Shown here piece after piece: positions 44,001 to 53,578 of a stretch of DNA of 64,000 nt. The notes below the pieces were generated by a model, which ran no database searches, was not told where the DNA came from, and was given only the letters and a program-made list of their open reading frames with translations. Location: positions 1-64,000 of the forward strand of contig NZ_CP031716.1 of NCBI RefSeq assembly GCF_001696605.3, read 5' to 3'. The stretch's first letter is position 1; each line of letters opens with the position of its first letter. Made by a program: the position numbers and the translations under genes. The stretch is from Acinetobacter wuhouensis (GTDB lineage: Bacteria; Pseudomonadota; Gammaproteobacteria; Pseudomonadales; Moraxellaceae).

Positions 44001-47000
44001 AATCAGCCCTGATGAAACAGTGACCTTTGTCGCTGGTGACAATGTTGCGGTTGAACAAGCAGGTGGCAAAATCACCATTGCAACCAAGAAAGATGTTGCA
44101 TTTGATAAGGTCACTGTCGGTAATGTGAACATTGACAGCACGACCAACAAAATCACAGGCGTTGAGGATGGCATTGTCGCTGCAGGTTCGAAAGACGTAG
44201 TCAATGGTGGTCAGTTGAATACGACCAACAGCAATGTCACTATTGCTAAAAATGCAGCAGATGCCGCTCAAGCGACAGCTGATAAAGGCTTAGGCTTTGC
44301 AGTGAACGGCGGTACGGCAGATAAACTGGCATTGGGCGATACCGTCAACTTTGCCAACGGCACCAACACCACAGCAACGTATGATGCTGCAAGCAACACC
44401 TACAAATACAACCTGAATGACAATATAGCATTGTCCAATACAGGTAGCTTGACTGTAGGTAACAGCAAAATAGACAACAGCGGTGTTCAATCTGGTGCAA
44501 TCAAACTGGATGCAGCTACAGGAAAAATCACTGGTGTTACAGCTGGCGAAGTCAGTGCGACATCGAAAGATGCAGTGAATGGTAGCCAATTGCAAGCCGT
44601 TAGCGATGTTGCCAATAAAGGCTGGAAACTGACTACCGACAAAGTGGGTAGTGGTACTGCTGCTGGTACATCTGTTGAGCAAATCAGCCCTGATGAAACA
44701 GTGACCTTTGTCGCTGGTGACAATGTTGCGGTTGAACAAGCAGGTGGCAAAATCACCATTGCAACCAAGAAAGATGTTGCATTTGATAAGGTCACTGTCG
44801 GTAATGTGAACATTGACAGCACGACCAACAAAATCACAGGCGTTGAGGATGGCATTGTCGCTGCAGGTTCGAAAGACGTAGTCAATGGTGGTCAGTTGAA
44901 TACGACCAACAGCAATGTCACTATTGCCAAAAATGCAGCAGATGCCGCTCAAGCGACAGCTGATAAAGGCTTAGGCTTTGCAGTGAACGGCGGTACGGCA
45001 GACAAACTGGCATTGGGCGATACCGTCAACTTTGCCAACGGCACCAACACCACAGCAACGTATGATGCTGCAAGCAACACCTACAAATACAACCTGAATG
45101 ACAATATAGCATTGTCCAATACAGGTAGCTTGACTGTAGGTAACAGCAAAATAGACAACAGCGGTGTTCAATCTGGTGCAATCAAACTGGATGCAGCTAC
45201 AGGAAAAATCACTGGTGTTACAGCTGGCGAAGTCAGTGCGACATCGAAAGATGCAGTGAATGGTAGCCAATTGCAAGCCGTTAGCGATGTTGCCAATAAA
45301 GGCTGGAAACTGACTACCGACAAAGTGGGTAGTGGTACTGCTGCTGGTACATCTGTTGAGCAAATCAGCCCTGATGAAACAGTGACCTTTGTCGCTGGTG
45401 ACAATGTTGCGGTTGAACAAGCAGGTGGCAAAATCACCATTGCAACCAAGAAAGATGTTGCATTTGATAAGGTCACTGTCGGTAATGTGAACATTGACAG
45501 CACGACCAACAAAATCACAGGCGTTGAGGATGGCATTGTCGCTGCAGGTTCGAAAGACGTAGTCAATGGTGGTCAGTTGAATACGACCAACAGCAATGTC
45601 ACTATTGCCAAAAATGCAGCAGATGCCGCTCAAGCGACAGCTGATAAAGGCTTAGGCTTTGCAGTGAACGGCGGTACGGCAGACAAACTGGCATTGGGCG
45701 ATACCGTCAACTTTGCCAACGGCACCAACACCACAGCAACGTATGATGCTGCAAGCAACACCTACAAATACAACCTGAATGACAATATAGCATTGTCCAA
45801 TACAGGTAGCTTGACTGTAGGTAACAGCAAAATAGACAACAGCGGTGTTCAATCTGGTGCAATCAAACTGGATGCAGCTACAGGCAAAATCACTGGTGTT
45901 ACAGCTGGAACAGACAGTACTGATGCAGTCAATGTCAGCCAATTGCAAGCATCTAGTGCAGCGGCAAAAACTGAAGTTAAAGCAGGTGCAAGCGGCAATG
46001 TATCAGTTAATGCAGATACAACATCGGCTGATGGTCATACCATCTACACGGTTGATATCGACAAAGACCTTGACTTAACCAACACTGGCAGTGTGACTGC
46101 AGGCAATACTGTTTTGGATAACAGCGGTATTACCTTAACAGGTGGCAACAATGGTACGGTATATCTGACCAATGCTGGTTTGGATAACGGTGGTAACAAA
46201 ATCATCAATGTTGCCAAAGGCGATGTGAACAGCACGTCAACTGATGCGGTTAACGGCAGCCAGTTGTGGACAATGGGTGATTCGATTGCTTCGGTTGTCG
46301 GCGGAAATACCGTTGTGAACCCTGACGGTTCACTGACTGCCAATAACATAGGTGGCACAGGCAAAAACAACATAGACGATGCCATCAAACAAGTGGCTAA
46401 AGACACTGCTAATGCCAATGCTGGTTGGAATTTAACCACCAATGGTAAAAATTCCAGCAATGTGGCTCCTAAAGACACTGTTGACTTTAGCGGTGATGGC
46501 AATGTGGTTATTAGTAACGATGGCAACAAGGTTACCGCTAGCTTGGCAGACAATGTCACTATCGGTTCAGGTGTGAATGCTGTAAATATTGATGGTAAAA
46601 ACGGTAAGGTTAATATTGGTGACAGCACACTCAATAGCGATGGTCTGACCATTGCGGGTGGCCCAAGTGTCACCAAAGACGGTATTGATGCAGCAGGCAA
46701 TAAAGTTACCAACGTGGGGGATGGTAAGATTGAGACAGGCTCCAAAGATGCGGTCAATGGTGGTCAAATTGCGGATATAGTGAGCAACATTAACACTGAT
46801 ATTGCAAATGCGACTGCGGCGGCAACCAGTAAAGTGGAAGCAGGTGACAACATTTCTGTAAGCGAATCTAAAAATGCTGATGGTTCAACCACCTATAATG
46901 TTGCAACCAAGAAAGATGTCAGCTTTGACAATGTTAATGTGGGTGATGTAAGCATTAACAAAGATAAGGGCATCAATGCGGGCAATAAAGTTATCAGTGG

Positions 47001-47526
47001 TGTTGCCAATGGTGCAGTTAATAAAGACTCAAAAGAAGCCATTAATGGCAGTCAATTGAACACCACCAATCAGGCAATCGTGGATTACTTGGGGGGGGGC
47101 GCAGGCTATGACAACATTACAGGTAGTTTCACAGCACCAAGCTATAATGTAGGTGATAAAAAATACAACAATGTTGGTAGTGCTATTGATGCATTGAATC
47201 AGGCAGATCAAGCCCTCAACAATAAAATTGATAATGTCGATCAAAAATTGGATAACGCATTCCGCGTAACCAATGATCGTATTGATGATGTTGAGAAAAA
47301 AGCCAATGCCGGTATTGCAGCTGCAATGGCACTTGAATCTGCACCTTATATTCCAGGTAAATATACCTACGCCGCAGGCGCAGCTTATCATGGTGGTGAA
47401 AATGCAATTGGTGTGACTTTGCGTAAAACAGCGGACAATGGTCGCTGGTCATTGACAGGTGGTGTGGCAGCTGCTTCCCAAGGCGACCCAAGTGTACGTA
47501 TCGGTATCAGTGGTGTGATTGACTAA
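38074..47526 (+). CDS. Giant trimeric autotransporter adhesin (Ata/YadA-like)
   Basis: A 3150-residue surface adhesin. The N-terminus is an extended signal peptide of the ESPR type ([23 protein letters not shown], then a hydrophobic core ending near PSFAFS). A coiled-coil section with three 37-residue repeats follows. Two YadA-like head zones come next (dense A-IG/A-LG repeats, about residues 400-850 and 930-1300), each ended by neck motifs of the DAVNGSQL type. A long stalk contains four near-identical 227-residue repeats (about 1616-2523). The C-terminal YadA anchor (about 3073-3150, [14 protein letters not shown]...[10 protein letters not shown]) forms the trimeric barrel. The start is GTG 38074, since it begins the ESPR; upstream codons are dubious. 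It resembles Acinetobacter Ata and like it is followed by an OmpA-domain gene, but is much longer than the roughly 1,900-residue forms I know. Confidence 0.9.
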   Translation: MNKIYRVIWNTSLGIWMAVSELAKSNTKSKSQTVVFDTIQQYNNTTILVEKHLLNAHRNKLNLALATTTVFTLFVPSFAFSQDITEDLNVTGNLSVTGTVNGVDITALQNTVNDASTGLGSKASQASVDGLGTRVTATESKIGTLESIVNDASAGLGSKASQASVDGLGTRVTTTEGKIGTLESTVNDASTGLGSKASQAFVDGLDTRVNTAETNITALQNTVNGLGNNPITFAGDTGSTDKKLGEKLTVAGGNNITTSVSGDTLTVALDDNISVTSVTASGAIKGATLESTGNTKVGGALTVTGAATLNGGADLNNQKITNLAGATLAAGNKEAVTGGQLYTVNQNIANALGTTLDANGALTAPTYTVSNGQGGTESFGNVKDAIAYITGVDTGAGAGAGVGIKYFHTNSIKGDSQAKGTDSIAVGPEATANGVSSIAMGDKAQAYQANNVAIGTESAAIGLNSTAIGSTTGTTRTPELTKNANGRITAIDGLAVTTDPNTDGTSTNHITVINGTTVTTAQVNTLLDLLSSGANLALGTNSLALGTSNLATGASSMALGDSSKAVAEKAIAIGANGIASASQAIAMGANANATATDAVALGATASASRVATVALGRNATAATTGGISIGENAGVNSVQGTTNDRTDLIAIGRDSGQNVVGNRNIALGAGAGSNLSAGGTSSSDYNIAIGDNAGSNINGDDNIAIGKNANANVSQITESVAIGSNVNATTGSTVLGNKATVTDGQYATVVGYGAEVTGESGTALGRDTHASTNNVALGASSIANGTSSAAAYITGNTRTGGYNVVSVGQSGQERRITNLAAGAAATDAVNVSQLTTAQSNLANRIGGITVAADGTLSKIKITDTNNNTYEFDSVVDALGSITNGTISTLPANAVTYTTDGRISNIEAGTSAKDAVNLGQLQQAIADNGLHHISINSAETANKNNTGAAAAESLAIGGGVSTSNAATNSIAMGFHTSANAQNSVAIGNSETQANGVSSIAMGQNTKAKSINNIAMGTNASSNGTDSIAIGQNVQIDYTTATSNYAVGLGSESEVQNADQAIAIGRKSIVQGDNGNAIGNEALAAEAQATALGNHAQALLTNTNAIGNYALASGASSNAIGDRAEATYANATAIGTLAHAYAVGANALGNNANALVQDANAIGTNAKALDVNATAIGTGALASAENALANGTGATASAKGATALGNSATAKANSAVALGNSATASDEYAVALGNTATADKTNAVALGNYARAQGVAATALGNNALASSTNAVALGNSATVTHEGAVALGAGSTSGIAHATASSTINGKTYDYAGKTPTSTVSVGSEGQERQIINLAAGRVTATSTDAINGSQLFQTNEELNRVTKYTVDALGGGASLAADGILTAPSYTMTTNPSTGVTTTVNNVGAALTGLNTAVNQPLTFAGDSGSNVTRKLGSTVNVKGGANGALTDNNIGVVANGNDTLTVKLAEKIDLGTTGSVTTGNTKLDTNGVVISNPADTSKTVSITSGGINAGGNVISNVASGGTVGTNAANIADVKQASSKVTKGTNVASVTSTSDANGTTYTVNADGTSVSAAAGGGLNVTKGSKDASNVTDYVIDLSTATKADIQKGVDAKTATDKGLGFAVNGGTADKLALGDTVNFANGTNTTATYDAASNTYKYNLNDNIALSNTGSLTVGNSKIDNSGVQSGAIKLDAATGKITGVTAGEVSATSKDAVNGSQLQAVSDVANKGWKLTTDKVGSGTAAGTSVEQISPDETVTFVAGDNVAVEQAGGKITIATKKDVAFDKVTVGNVNIDSTTNKITGVEDGIVAAGSKDVVNGGQLNTTNSNVTIAKNAADAAQATADKGLGFAVNGGTADKLALGDTVNFANGTNTTATYDAASNTYKYNLNDNIALSNTGSLTVGNSKIDNSGVQSGAIKLDAATGKITGVTAGEVSATSKDAVNGSQLQAVSDVANKGWKLTTDKVGSGTAAGTSVEQISPDETVTFVAGDNVAVEQAGGKITIATKKDVAFDKVTVGNVNIDSTTNKITGVEDGIVAAGSKDVVNGGQLNTTNSNVTIAKNAADAAQATADKGLGFAVNGGTADKLALGDTVNFANGTNTTATYDAASNTYKYNLNDNIALSNTGSLTVGNSKIDNSGVQSGAIKLDAATGKITGVTAGEVSATSKDAVNGSQLQAVSDVANKGWKLTTDKVGSGTAAGTSVEQISPDETVTFVAGDNVAVEQAGGKITIATKKDVAFDKVTVGNVNIDSTTNKITGVEDGIVAAGSKDVVNGGQLNTTNSNVTIAKNAADAAQATADKGLGFAVNGGTADKLALGDTVNFANGTNTTATYDAASNTYKYNLNDNIALSNTGSLTVGNSKIDNSGVQSGAIKLDAATGKITGVTAGEVSATSKDAVNGSQLQAVSDVANKGWKLTTDKVGSGTAAGTSVEQISPDETVTFVAGDNVAVEQAGGKITIATKKDVAFDKVTVGNVNIDSTTNKITGVEDGIVAAGSKDVVNGGQLNTTNSNVTIAKNAADAAQATADKGLGFAVNGGTADKLALGDTVNFANGTNTTATYDAASNTYKYNLNDNIALSNTGSLTVGNSKIDNSGVQSGAIKLDAATGKITGVTAGTDSTDAVNVSQLQASSAAAKTEVKAGASGNVSVNADTTSADGHTIYTVDIDKDLDLTNTGSVTAGNTVLDNSGITLTGGNNGTVYLTNAGLDNGGNKIINVAKGDVNSTSTDAVNGSQLWTMGDSIASVVGGNTVVNPDGSLTANNIGGTGKNNIDDAIKQVAKDTANANAGWNLTTNGKNSSNVAPKDTVDFSGDGNVVISNDGNKVTASLADNVTIGSGVNAVNIDGKNGKVNIGDSTLNSDGLTIAGGPSVTKDGIDAAGNKVTNVGDGKIETGSKDAVNGGQIADIVSNINTDIANATAAATSKVEAGDNISVSESKNADGSTTYNVATKKDVSFDNVNVGDVSINKDKGINAGNKVISGVANGAVNKDSKEAINGSQLNTTNQAIVDYLGGGAGYDNITGSFTAPSYNVGDKKYNNVGSAIDALNQADQALNNKIDNVDQKLDNAFRVTNDRIDDVEKKANAGIAAAMALESAPYIPGKYTYAAGAAYHGGENAIGVTLRKTADNGRWSLTGGVAAASQGDPSVRIGISGVID
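38185..38213 (+). repeat. 8-bp tandem repeat at the 5' end of the adhesin gene
   Basis: Three complete copies of ACAATACA (38185-38208) plus a partial ACAAT lie in the coding sequence at residues 38-47. Because eight is not a multiple of three, gain or loss of a unit would shift the reading frame. Confidence 0.85.
38410..38742 (+). repeat. Three 111-bp repeats in the adhesin N-terminus
   Basis: Near-identical units begin at 38410, 38521 and 38632 (period 111 bp, 37 residues). Each encodes [13 protein letters not shown] and TRV-T-E-KIGTLES, a coiled-coil-like module. The third diverges near its end. Confidence 0.85.
42919..45908 (+). repeat. Four 681-bp tandem repeats plus a partial fifth
   Basis: Units start at 42919, 43600, 44281 and 44962, with a 266-bp partial at 45643-45908. 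By eye the copies differ at only a few bases (for example gataaactg versus gacaaactg, and attgccaaa versus attgctaaa). Each encodes 227 residues ending in a [12 protein letters not shown] neck and a stalk section. The period is in frame. Confidence 0.95.
47091..47099 (+). repeat. Run of nine G near the adhesin 3' end
   Basis: Nine consecutive G inside codons 3006-3009 (DYLGGGAG), about 140 residues before the end and upstream of the YadA anchor. A one-base slip would remove the outer-membrane anchor. It is the longest G run seen in the window; the others reach seven at most. Confidence 0.9.
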
Positions 47527-47539
47527 TTCACTAGACGAG

Positions 47540-47562
47540 GAAGATGAGAATCGCTCATCTTC
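47540..47562 (+). terminator. Hairpin between the adhesin and the OmpA-domain gene
   Basis: GAAGATGAG pairs perfectly with CTCATCTTC (9 bp, 5-base loop), then TTCAGTTTTCC. It could attenuate read-through into the next gene. Confidence 0.55.
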
Positions 47563-47596
47563 TTCAGTTTTCCTTAATTTTGAGAGAGATAAAAAA

Positions 47597-48409
47597 ATGA
47601 AAGCATTGAACAAAATCATACTGTTAGGTGCATTCAGTGGTCTAGTGATGTCGATGTCATTGAGTCATGCTACTGAGATTGAAACAACAACTGCACAAGA
47701 ACAGGAAATTCATTTTCCAGAGGTCAAGGATAGTTACTTAAAACAAATCAAGCGTTATGAATATGATGACGTGGCGCGTTTAGATGTTGGACTAAATAAA
47801 GACCAATTCCGTCATTTATTGGGTAATCCACAGTTCAATGAAGGTTTATTTATCAATAAAACGTGGAATTATGTGTTAGATATTCGCCAACCAAATAGTC
47901 AGGATTATTTGCGTTGCCAATTACGGGTTGACTTTGACAAATTTAGTAATCGAAAAGCCACCGCACAAAACTTGTACTGGAAAGGTGAGGCTTGTGAGGG
48001 TTTGATGGCTTTTGGTGCAAATAACCAAGCATCTAAAGATACACAAATCACAGATCGTTCAGCCAGCGTATTTTTTGCCTTTGATAGTTACAATGCCAAT
48101 GCAATTGAACAAGGTACAGGAATTATTACAGAGATTGCTCAACGTATTCAACAAAGTCCAAGCACGGGCTCAATCGTAGTATCAGGCTTTGCTGATCCTT
48201 TAGGCAAGTTTGCCCACAATCAGCAATTGTCATCACTACGAGCCAATACGGTTGCTAAACTGTTGGTGGGTACAGGAATTAATCCCAATAGGATTCAGAT
48301 TGTGGCAAATAGTCAAACTGATTTATACCGACAATGTACAGGAACACGTGCTACAGTGCAAACTGTAGACTGTTTAGCACCGAATCGTCGAGTCAATGTT
48401 CAGTGGTAA
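47597..48409 (+). CDS. OmpA-domain protein with BamE-like N-terminus
   Basis: A 270-residue exported protein. The signal peptide ends after SHA near residue 25. Residues about 58-135 ([28 protein letters not shown]...) resemble the SmpA/BamE fold. Residues about 150-270 form an OmpA-type peptidoglycan-binding domain ([12 protein letters not shown]..., [26 protein letters not shown], ...PNRRVNVQW). ATG 47597 follows GAGAGA; the longer frame from 47519 is not used. It begins 70 bp after the adhesin stop. In Acinetobacter the ata adhesin is likewise followed by such a gene, thought to help assemble or anchor it. Confidence 0.82.
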   Translation: MKALNKIILLGAFSGLVMSMSLSHATEIETTTAQEQEIHFPEVKDSYLKQIKRYEYDDVARLDVGLNKDQFRHLLGNPQFNEGLFINKTWNYVLDIRQPNSQDYLRCQLRVDFDKFSNRKATAQNLYWKGEACEGLMAFGANNQASKDTQITDRSASVFFAFDSYNANAIEQGTGIITEIAQRIQQSPSTGSIVVSGFADPLGKFAHNQQLSSLRANTVAKLLVGTGINPNRIQIVANSQTDLYRQCTGTRATVQTVDCLAPNRRVNVQW

Positions 48410-48436
48410 ATATCTATCGCAAGTTCAATTGTGATA

Positions 48437-48465
48437 AATAGGGCTTCTTTGGAAGCCTTATTTTT
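48437..48465 (+). terminator. Terminator after the OmpA-domain gene
   Basis: GGCTTC-tttg-GAAGCC core with A/T-rich outer pairing, then TTTTT. Confidence 0.8.
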
Positions 48466-48618
48466 AGTATGAGCCACATTTGCAAAACAACGACCATCAA
48501 ATCATCAGCTTGCTCAGAATTGTAGTATGATGTAAAAATATTTCGACTGATTATCAGTTTTATTCTGCCAAAATGAATTCAATCATTCATTTCAGCTCAA
48601 ATATTGTTGGAAATTATA

Positions 48619-50448
48619 ATGCCAGATTATCGTTCAAAAACATCGACACATGGAAGAAATATGGCTGGTGCGCGTGGCTTATGGCGCGCAACAGGAATGA
48701 AAGATGAAGATTTTGGTAAGCCGATTATTGCAGTGGTCAACTCATTTACCCAATTTGTACCAGGTCATGTTCACCTTAAAGATCTAGGTCAATTGGTTGC
48801 TCGTCAGATCGAGCAAGCAGGCGGTGTGGCAAAGGAATTCAACACCATTGCAGTCGATGATGGTATTGCTATGGGGCATGACGGCATGCTCTATTCACTG
48901 CCTTCACGTGATTTGATCGCAGACTCTGTCGAATACATGGTCAATGCACACTGTGCAGATGCGATGGTGTGTATCTCGAACTGTGACAAAATCACCCCAG
49001 GCATGCTCATGGCGTCTATGCGTTTGAACATTCCAGTGGTATTCGTTTCAGGCGGCCCAATGGAAGCGGGTAAAGTCAAAATTCGTGGGAATGAACACGC
49101 GATTGACTTGGTTGATGCGATGATCGTTGCGGCAGATGATAGTTTTACTGATGAAGAAGTCAAAGAATACGAACGCTCTGCATGCCCAACCTGTGGTTCA
49201 TGTTCAGGCATGTTTACTGCCAACTCGATGAACTGCTTAACTGAAGCATTAGGTTTATCTTTACCAGGTAATGGTTCAACACTTGCAACCCATGCCAACC
49301 GTAAAAAATTATTTGAAAAGGCCGGTCAATTAATCGTAGAGATCACGAAACGTCACTATGAGCAAAATGACTACAGCTTGCTACCACGTTCAATTGCCAC
49401 TAAAGCAGCGTTTGAAAATGCGATGACTTTAGATATCTCAATGGGTGGTTCAACCAATACTGTACTTCACTTATTGGCTGCGGCTAATGAAGCAGAAGTT
49501 GATTTCACCATGACGGATATTGATCGTTTATCACGTAAAGTACCTGTACTGTGTAAAGTTGCACCAGCAAAACAAGATGTGCATATGGAAGATGTTCACC
49601 GTGCAGGCGGTATCATGTCGATCTTAGGTGAATTAGACCGTGCAGGATTGTTAGACACGTCTGTGCCTACAGTACATGAAAAAACCTTAAAAGATGCTTT
49701 GGACAAGTGGGATATTATCCGTACTGAAGATGAAGATGTTTACAACTTCTTTAAATCCGCACCGGGTGGTGTACCGACGCAAACTGCATTCTCACAAGAC
49801 CGCTATTATTCTCGCTTAGATGGTGACCGTGAAGGTGGCGTGATCCGTAATGTTGCACATGCATTCTCACAAGATGGTGGTTTGGCTGTACTTTACGGCA
49901 ACATTGCTCTAGAAGGTTGTATTGTGAAAACTGCGGGCGTTGATGATTCAATTCTTAAATTCAACGGTACAGCTCGTGTATTTGAAAGCCAAGATGCTGC
50001 GGTAGAAAGTATTTTAGGTGGTGGTATCAAAGCGGGTGATGTGGTTGTAATTCGTTACGAAGGCCCACGTGGTGGTCCTGGGATGCAAGAAATGTTGTAT
50101 CCAACCAGTTATTTAAAATCAAAAGGTTTAGGTAAAGACTGTGCACTATTAACAGATGGTCGTTTCTCAGGTGGTTCGTCAGGTCTTTCGATTGGTCACG
50201 TTTCTCCTGAAGCTGCTGAAGGTGGTGCAATTGGTTTGGTTGAAGATGGTGATTTGATCGAAATCGATATTCCAAATCGTACGATTAATTTAGCTGTAGA
50301 TGATGCAACTTTGGCTGCTCGTCGTACTGCACAAGAGGAAAAAGGTTGGCATCCTGCTGAACCACGTCCTCGTAAGATTTCTAAAGCATTAAAAGCCTAT
50401 GCGATGCATACCACAAGTGCATCGAAAGGTGCTGTACGCGAAATCTAA
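48619..50448 (+). CDS. ilvD: Dihydroxy-acid dehydratase
   Basis: IlvD dehydrates dihydroxy acids to 2-keto acids in isoleucine and valine synthesis, using an Fe-S cluster and Mg. The 609-residue protein has the cluster cysteines C122 ([10 protein letters not shown]) plus C192 and C195 ([17 protein letters not shown]), the [15 protein letters not shown] substrate region and the C-terminal signature [22 protein letters not shown] 48619 ([17 protein letters not shown]) is preferred; the frame extends five codons upstream without support. It stands alone with its own terminator, not in an ilv operon. Confidence 0.97.
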   Translation: MPDYRSKTSTHGRNMAGARGLWRATGMKDEDFGKPIIAVVNSFTQFVPGHVHLKDLGQLVARQIEQAGGVAKEFNTIAVDDGIAMGHDGMLYSLPSRDLIADSVEYMVNAHCADAMVCISNCDKITPGMLMASMRLNIPVVFVSGGPMEAGKVKIRGNEHAIDLVDAMIVAADDSFTDEEVKEYERSACPTCGSCSGMFTANSMNCLTEALGLSLPGNGSTLATHANRKKLFEKAGQLIVEITKRHYEQNDYSLLPRSIATKAAFENAMTLDISMGGSTNTVLHLLAAANEAEVDFTMTDIDRLSRKVPVLCKVAPAKQDVHMEDVHRAGGIMSILGELDRAGLLDTSVPTVHEKTLKDALDKWDIIRTEDEDVYNFFKSAPGGVPTQTAFSQDRYYSRLDGDREGGVIRNVAHAFSQDGGLAVLYGNIALEGCIVKTAGVDDSILKFNGTARVFESQDAAVESILGGGIKAGDVVVIRYEGPRGGPGMQEMLYPTSYLKSKGLGKDCALLTDGRFSGGSSGLSIGHVSPEAAEGGAIGLVEDGDLIEIDIPNRTINLAVDDATLAARRTAQEEKGWHPAEPRPRKISKALKAYAMHTTSASKGAVREI

Positions 50449-50472
50449 GTTTTAAACTTTATTTACATCATT

Positions 50473-50500
50473 AAAGCACTCACAAGCTGGGTGCTTTTTT
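50473..50500 (+). terminator. Terminator of ilvD
   Basis: AAAGCACTC (50473-50481) pairs with GGGTGCTTT (50489-50497, one G-T), followed by TTT. Confidence 0.85.
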
Positions 50501-50692
50501 ATTATATTGACTGAATTGATTCAATTTTATTAGATTTTGGGATATTGATCATTGTTAAAGGAATTGTTATAAATTTTTCGTGATCTGATTTAGATTATTT
50601 TTTTCAGCATCTCCAGTCAATGAATGGTATGCTTGAACGAGTTTCACTCACATTATCTTTTTATTTATTCAGTGCTTTTTAGAGGCCCTCAC

Positions 50693-52048
50693 ATGTCACT
50701 GTTACGCCGTTGGTTTGATCCAATCCGATCGAGTTGGTTTTACCAGAAACCTGTTCGACAAGAGGTGTTATCTACGGAGCAAGGGCTGAGTATTTATTTG
50801 CGTTTGGATGATGTTTATAGTTATCTTGCGGTTCAGCAATTGCCGCAATTAGAAGAAATTTTGAATGATGATTTGAAACCATTGAAAGTCATTATTTCCA
50901 ATACTTCAGCAGAACCCCCCAATGGCATGTCCATAGAAGAATGGCGCAATTATAGTTTAGAAGATGCCAGAATATTAGCCAACCAACATCGTTTTAGTTA
51001 TGATGATGAAAAACCAGAACAACCTAGCGCAGAAGCATTACAACAAGCGGAAATAATTCTTAGAAATACACCGCTGACAGGTCAGAACTTTCTTTATTTA
51101 CTCGAAGATGTGTTTCATATGTTGTGGCAACAGCAATATGGCAAATTGCGTACATTGTACGTGATGGCGAGTAAGCATCAAAAACTACAAAGTTTTCCAG
51201 AACGAATTTTTGATCAGACCCCAGTTTTAGAAAGTTATTTTGAGTTTGGTGGGCGTAAATATCATGCGGTTGATGATTTATTACGTTTAACCCGTCGTTT
51301 AAAACAGCAAAAACTATTGATTGATAATCCTATTTTCCTGATCAATCACATTGAATGGCGTGAGCATTTGATGAGTGATGCCGAAGAGCTTGCTGAAATT
51401 CAAGCGATGCACCCAGAGTTGGATTTATATATTGCTTTAGAAGACCCGATTAGTTGGTTGTTATTGGCTTATATCAAAGAAGAATTGGCAAATTATTATA
51501 ATATTCAATTGAATTTGCACCCTTTAAGTTATCACGGTCGGGACTTTTTTGATTGGAGTTTAGCGACGCGTCTTTCTAAACGGACAGAAGTCAAATTCAC
51601 GCCATTCTGTCGTCCAACTGCGGACAGTACACTCAATATGGCACGACTTTATTATAGTGTGCCTGAAGAACAACGTATTGATGCGATGTACGACATTTTA
51701 CAAGCAGTGTGGACCAAAGGACGTGATTTATCCTTTAAAGCGCATGTGCAGCAAATTCAGCAGGATTTGGGGATCGAAAAACTGACTGATGAGGATGTGG
51801 AAGCCTTATTAAAAACTAATGATCAATTGTGTGCTGAGAAGCATCAACCTGATTTTCCTGTTTTAGAATTGCGTATTGAAGGAAAACGTTACGTATTTAA
51901 TAGTTTATATCGTGTTTGGATGATTGAAAGTATTTTCAGTAATGTGTTAGAACAGAAGTATAAAGCAGAAAATGAGCAAGAAAGAGCTCAACACATCACG
52001 CAAGATCAGGATATAGAAGAAACCAATGATGAAAAAAGAGAAATGTGA
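50693..52048 (+). CDS. Tandem DsbA-fold protein
   Basis: A 451-residue cytoplasmic-looking protein with two thioredoxin-fold DsbA-like domains, about residues 30-205 and 245-400. Both begin with an L-IYLRLDDVYSYLAVQQLPQ / LYIALEDPISWLLLAYIKEE pattern, as in 2-hydroxychromene-2-carboxylate isomerases and other GST-kappa-like DsbA proteins. Neither has a CXXC redox pair, so it is not a normal oxidase. Start ATG 50693 has AGAGG 7 bp upstream; 23 extra codons before it are not used. Its 3' end overlaps the next gene by 23 bases, implying coupling. Function unknown. Confidence 0.65.
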   Translation: MSLLRRWFDPIRSSWFYQKPVRQEVLSTEQGLSIYLRLDDVYSYLAVQQLPQLEEILNDDLKPLKVIISNTSAEPPNGMSIEEWRNYSLEDARILANQHRFSYDDEKPEQPSAEALQQAEIILRNTPLTGQNFLYLLEDVFHMLWQQQYGKLRTLYVMASKHQKLQSFPERIFDQTPVLESYFEFGGRKYHAVDDLLRLTRRLKQQKLLIDNPIFLINHIEWREHLMSDAEELAEIQAMHPELDLYIALEDPISWLLLAYIKEELANYYNIQLNLHPLSYHGRDFFDWSLATRLSKRTEVKFTPFCRPTADSTLNMARLYYSVPEEQRIDAMYDILQAVWTKGRDLSFKAHVQQIQQDLGIEKLTDEDVEALLKTNDQLCAEKHQPDFPVLELRIEGKRYVFNSLYRVWMIESIFSNVLEQKYKAENEQERAQHITQDQDIEETNDEKREM

Positions 52049-52316
52049 ATCTTTAGAGCAAGTCCGTGATCGCATTGATCATTTAGATCAAGAATTGATA
52101 GAGTTAATAGCAACACGTCAATATTATGTCGATCAAGCTGTTCGATTTAAGCGTACAGCTGAAGATGTACAATCTCCTGAACGTGTACAACAAGTGATTA
52201 ATAAAGTTCGTCAAAAGGCGCTTGATGTCGGGACAAATCCTGATTTAGTTGAGATGTTGTATCGCGAAATGATTCAGCATTTTATTCAACGAGAATTAAA
52301 AGAGATTCGTCCTTAA
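52026..52316 (+). CDS. PchB-like chorismate mutase-fold protein
   Basis: A 96-residue all-helical AroQ-class protein. The three-helix pattern SLEQVRDRIDHLDQELIELIATRQYYVDQAVRFKR, then PERV and VEMLYREMIQHFIQREL, resembles PchB-type isochorismate pyruvate lyase and monofunctional chorismate mutases. The active-site-type arginines and lysine (in VRDRID, ATRQ, RFKR, PERV) are present. No siderophore or aromatic-acid genes lie nearby. It starts at ATG 52026 (or 52029) inside the end of the preceding gene. Whether the activity is chorismate mutase or lyase is open. Confidence 0.72.
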   Translation: MMKKEKCESLEQVRDRIDHLDQELIELIATRQYYVDQAVRFKRTAEDVQSPERVQQVINKVRQKALDVGTNPDLVEMLYREMIQHFIQRELKEIRP

Positions 52317-52385
52317 TATTGAGCGTATTGTTTTTGATTGAGCAAATCGCTCACATTGATCAGAAGTATAAACAGGAAAATAGCC

Positions 52386-52589
52386 ATGTCTGGCATTCGC
52401 ATTGCAGGTGAAAGAGAACGTAGCGCTACAGGAAATAATAAAAGATTGTCACGTGCAGAATTGAATGAAATTAAACGTGCAATAGAAATCGAAAATTCAA
52501 AAGCAAAACGCCGTGGGAAAATTCCAAAACCTGCACAAGTTGTTCGTTTTCATTGTGGGTGTAATTGCTTTTCGATTCATGTTTTATAG
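52386..52589 (+). CDS. Small basic hypothetical protein with a CxC motif
   Basis: A 67-residue, strongly basic protein (R and K rich, with KAKRRGKIPKP in the middle). It ends in a cysteine-rich VRFHCGCNCFSIHVL tail that could bind metal or nucleic acid. ATG 52386 has AGGAA about 10 bp upstream; the frame extends to 52338 but without a good start. It follows the chorismate mutase-like gene by 69 bp, possibly in the same transcript. Function unknown. Confidence 0.65.
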   Translation: MSGIRIAGERERSATGNNKRLSRAELNEIKRAIEIENSKAKRRGKIPKPAQVVRFHCGCNCFSIHVL

Positions 52590-52699
52590 TCATATAAATT
52601 TAGCCTCAACTTTTTATTGAGGTTCTCTCCTAAAAACAGTGATTTTTCAGCTTTTCACTTTGACGTAGCATTGCTTCAGAATATTGAGGTGATGACGTT

Positions 52700-53443
52700 A
52701 TGATGGGTTTTGTAATTGCTGTATTTGGCATTGCAGGAATGATTAAAGGGACGATTGGTTTAGGTTTACCTGCTGTGTCGATGGGTTTATTAAGCTTAGT
52801 GATTAGTCCTTTCCAAGCAGCGACTTTATTGATTATTCCCTCAATGGTGACCAATTTTTGGCAACTCTTTGCCGAAGGCAATGTTTGGCGTTTAGTGCGC
52901 CGTTTTTATCCCTTATTACTCGGAATTATCATTGGTTCAATTTGGAGTATTTTTCCAACCTTAGGACATTCACAGAGTGGTTTTCAGAGTGAAGCTTTAT
53001 TGGGGGGGATGTTAGCGCTCTATGGATTGTATGGGCTATTTTCCAAAAGCATGCCCAATCTTGCACCACATGAAAAATGGCTTTCTCCGATCATGGGTTA
53101 TCTAGGTGGTGCTTTGACCGTTGCAACAGGTGTGGTGGTGATTCCCGTTGTACCTTATTTGCAATCCTTACAACTCAAACGTGATGATTTAGTTCAATCT
53201 TTGGGTTTGGCTTTTACGGTTTCAACAATTTGTTTGGCGGTATTTCTTCATTTAAATCCAGTGGAAAATACGCCTATTGATTATAAATTATCTCTTATTG
53301 CACTCGTTCCTGCATTGATTGGAATGTGGGTGGGAACCAAGATTCGTTATCGCATTCCAGAGCAAAAATTTCGTAAAGTATTCTTTTGTGGCTTGGTGAT
53401 TTTTGGTTTGTATTCAGTGTTTCATCAGTTTTGTGTGATTTAA
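52700..53443 (+). CDS. TauE/SafE-family membrane permease
   Basis: A 247-residue integral membrane protein with about eight helices, belonging to the TauE/SafE (sulfite exporter) family. The opening FVIAVFGIAGMIKGTIGLGLPAVS has the conserved G-x-G-GxG-P loop near a helix end, and the second half repeats a similar GYLGGALTVATGVVVIPVVPYL motif. Transported anion not known. ATG 52700 follows GAGGTG. A run of seven G (53002-53008) lies in its coding sequence. The gene is convergent with the LysR gene. Confidence 0.8.
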   Translation: MMGFVIAVFGIAGMIKGTIGLGLPAVSMGLLSLVISPFQAATLLIIPSMVTNFWQLFAEGNVWRLVRRFYPLLLGIIIGSIWSIFPTLGHSQSGFQSEALLGGMLALYGLYGLFSKSMPNLAPHEKWLSPIMGYLGGALTVATGVVVIPVVPYLQSLQLKRDDLVQSLGLAFTVSTICLAVFLHLNPVENTPIDYKLSLIALVPALIGMWVGTKIRYRIPEQKFRKVFFCGLVIFGLYSVFHQFCVI

Positions 53444-53485
53444 ACTTGAGGATTTGAAAGGGGGGAGGTTTTTTATTTTAAAAGC

Positions 53486-53524
53486 CCCTCATCCTAACCT
53501 TCTCCCAAAGGGAGAAGGGACTCC
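53486..53524. repeat. Interspersed palindromic element
   Basis: CCCCTCATCCTAACC is followed by a 9-bp hairpin CCTTCTCCC-AAA-GGGAGAAGG. The CCTTCTCCC/GGGAGAAGG palindrome preceded by CCTCATCCTAAC is a recurring small palindrome in many proteobacterial genomes. It sits between two convergent genes and may also act as a terminator. Confidence 0.55.
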
Positions 53525-53578
53525 AAATACGCTTTTAAATATGTTTTGCATCTAAAATTTCTGACTGATGTCAAAAGT

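Noticed and set aside
42919..45908. CRISPR-like array
   Set aside because: The repeats are 681 bp, in frame and without spacers; they encode adhesin stalk.
42928..45948. Repeated antisense frames of about 220 and 132 codons opposite the adhesin repeats
   Set aside because: They recur with the 681-bp period, follow the repeat exactly and have no ribosome-binding sites; they are shadows of the sense coding sequence.
53002..53008. Seven-G run in the TauE/SafE gene as a phase switch
   Set aside because: Seven G encoding the normal Gly-Gly; shorter than usual variable tracts and without other signs.
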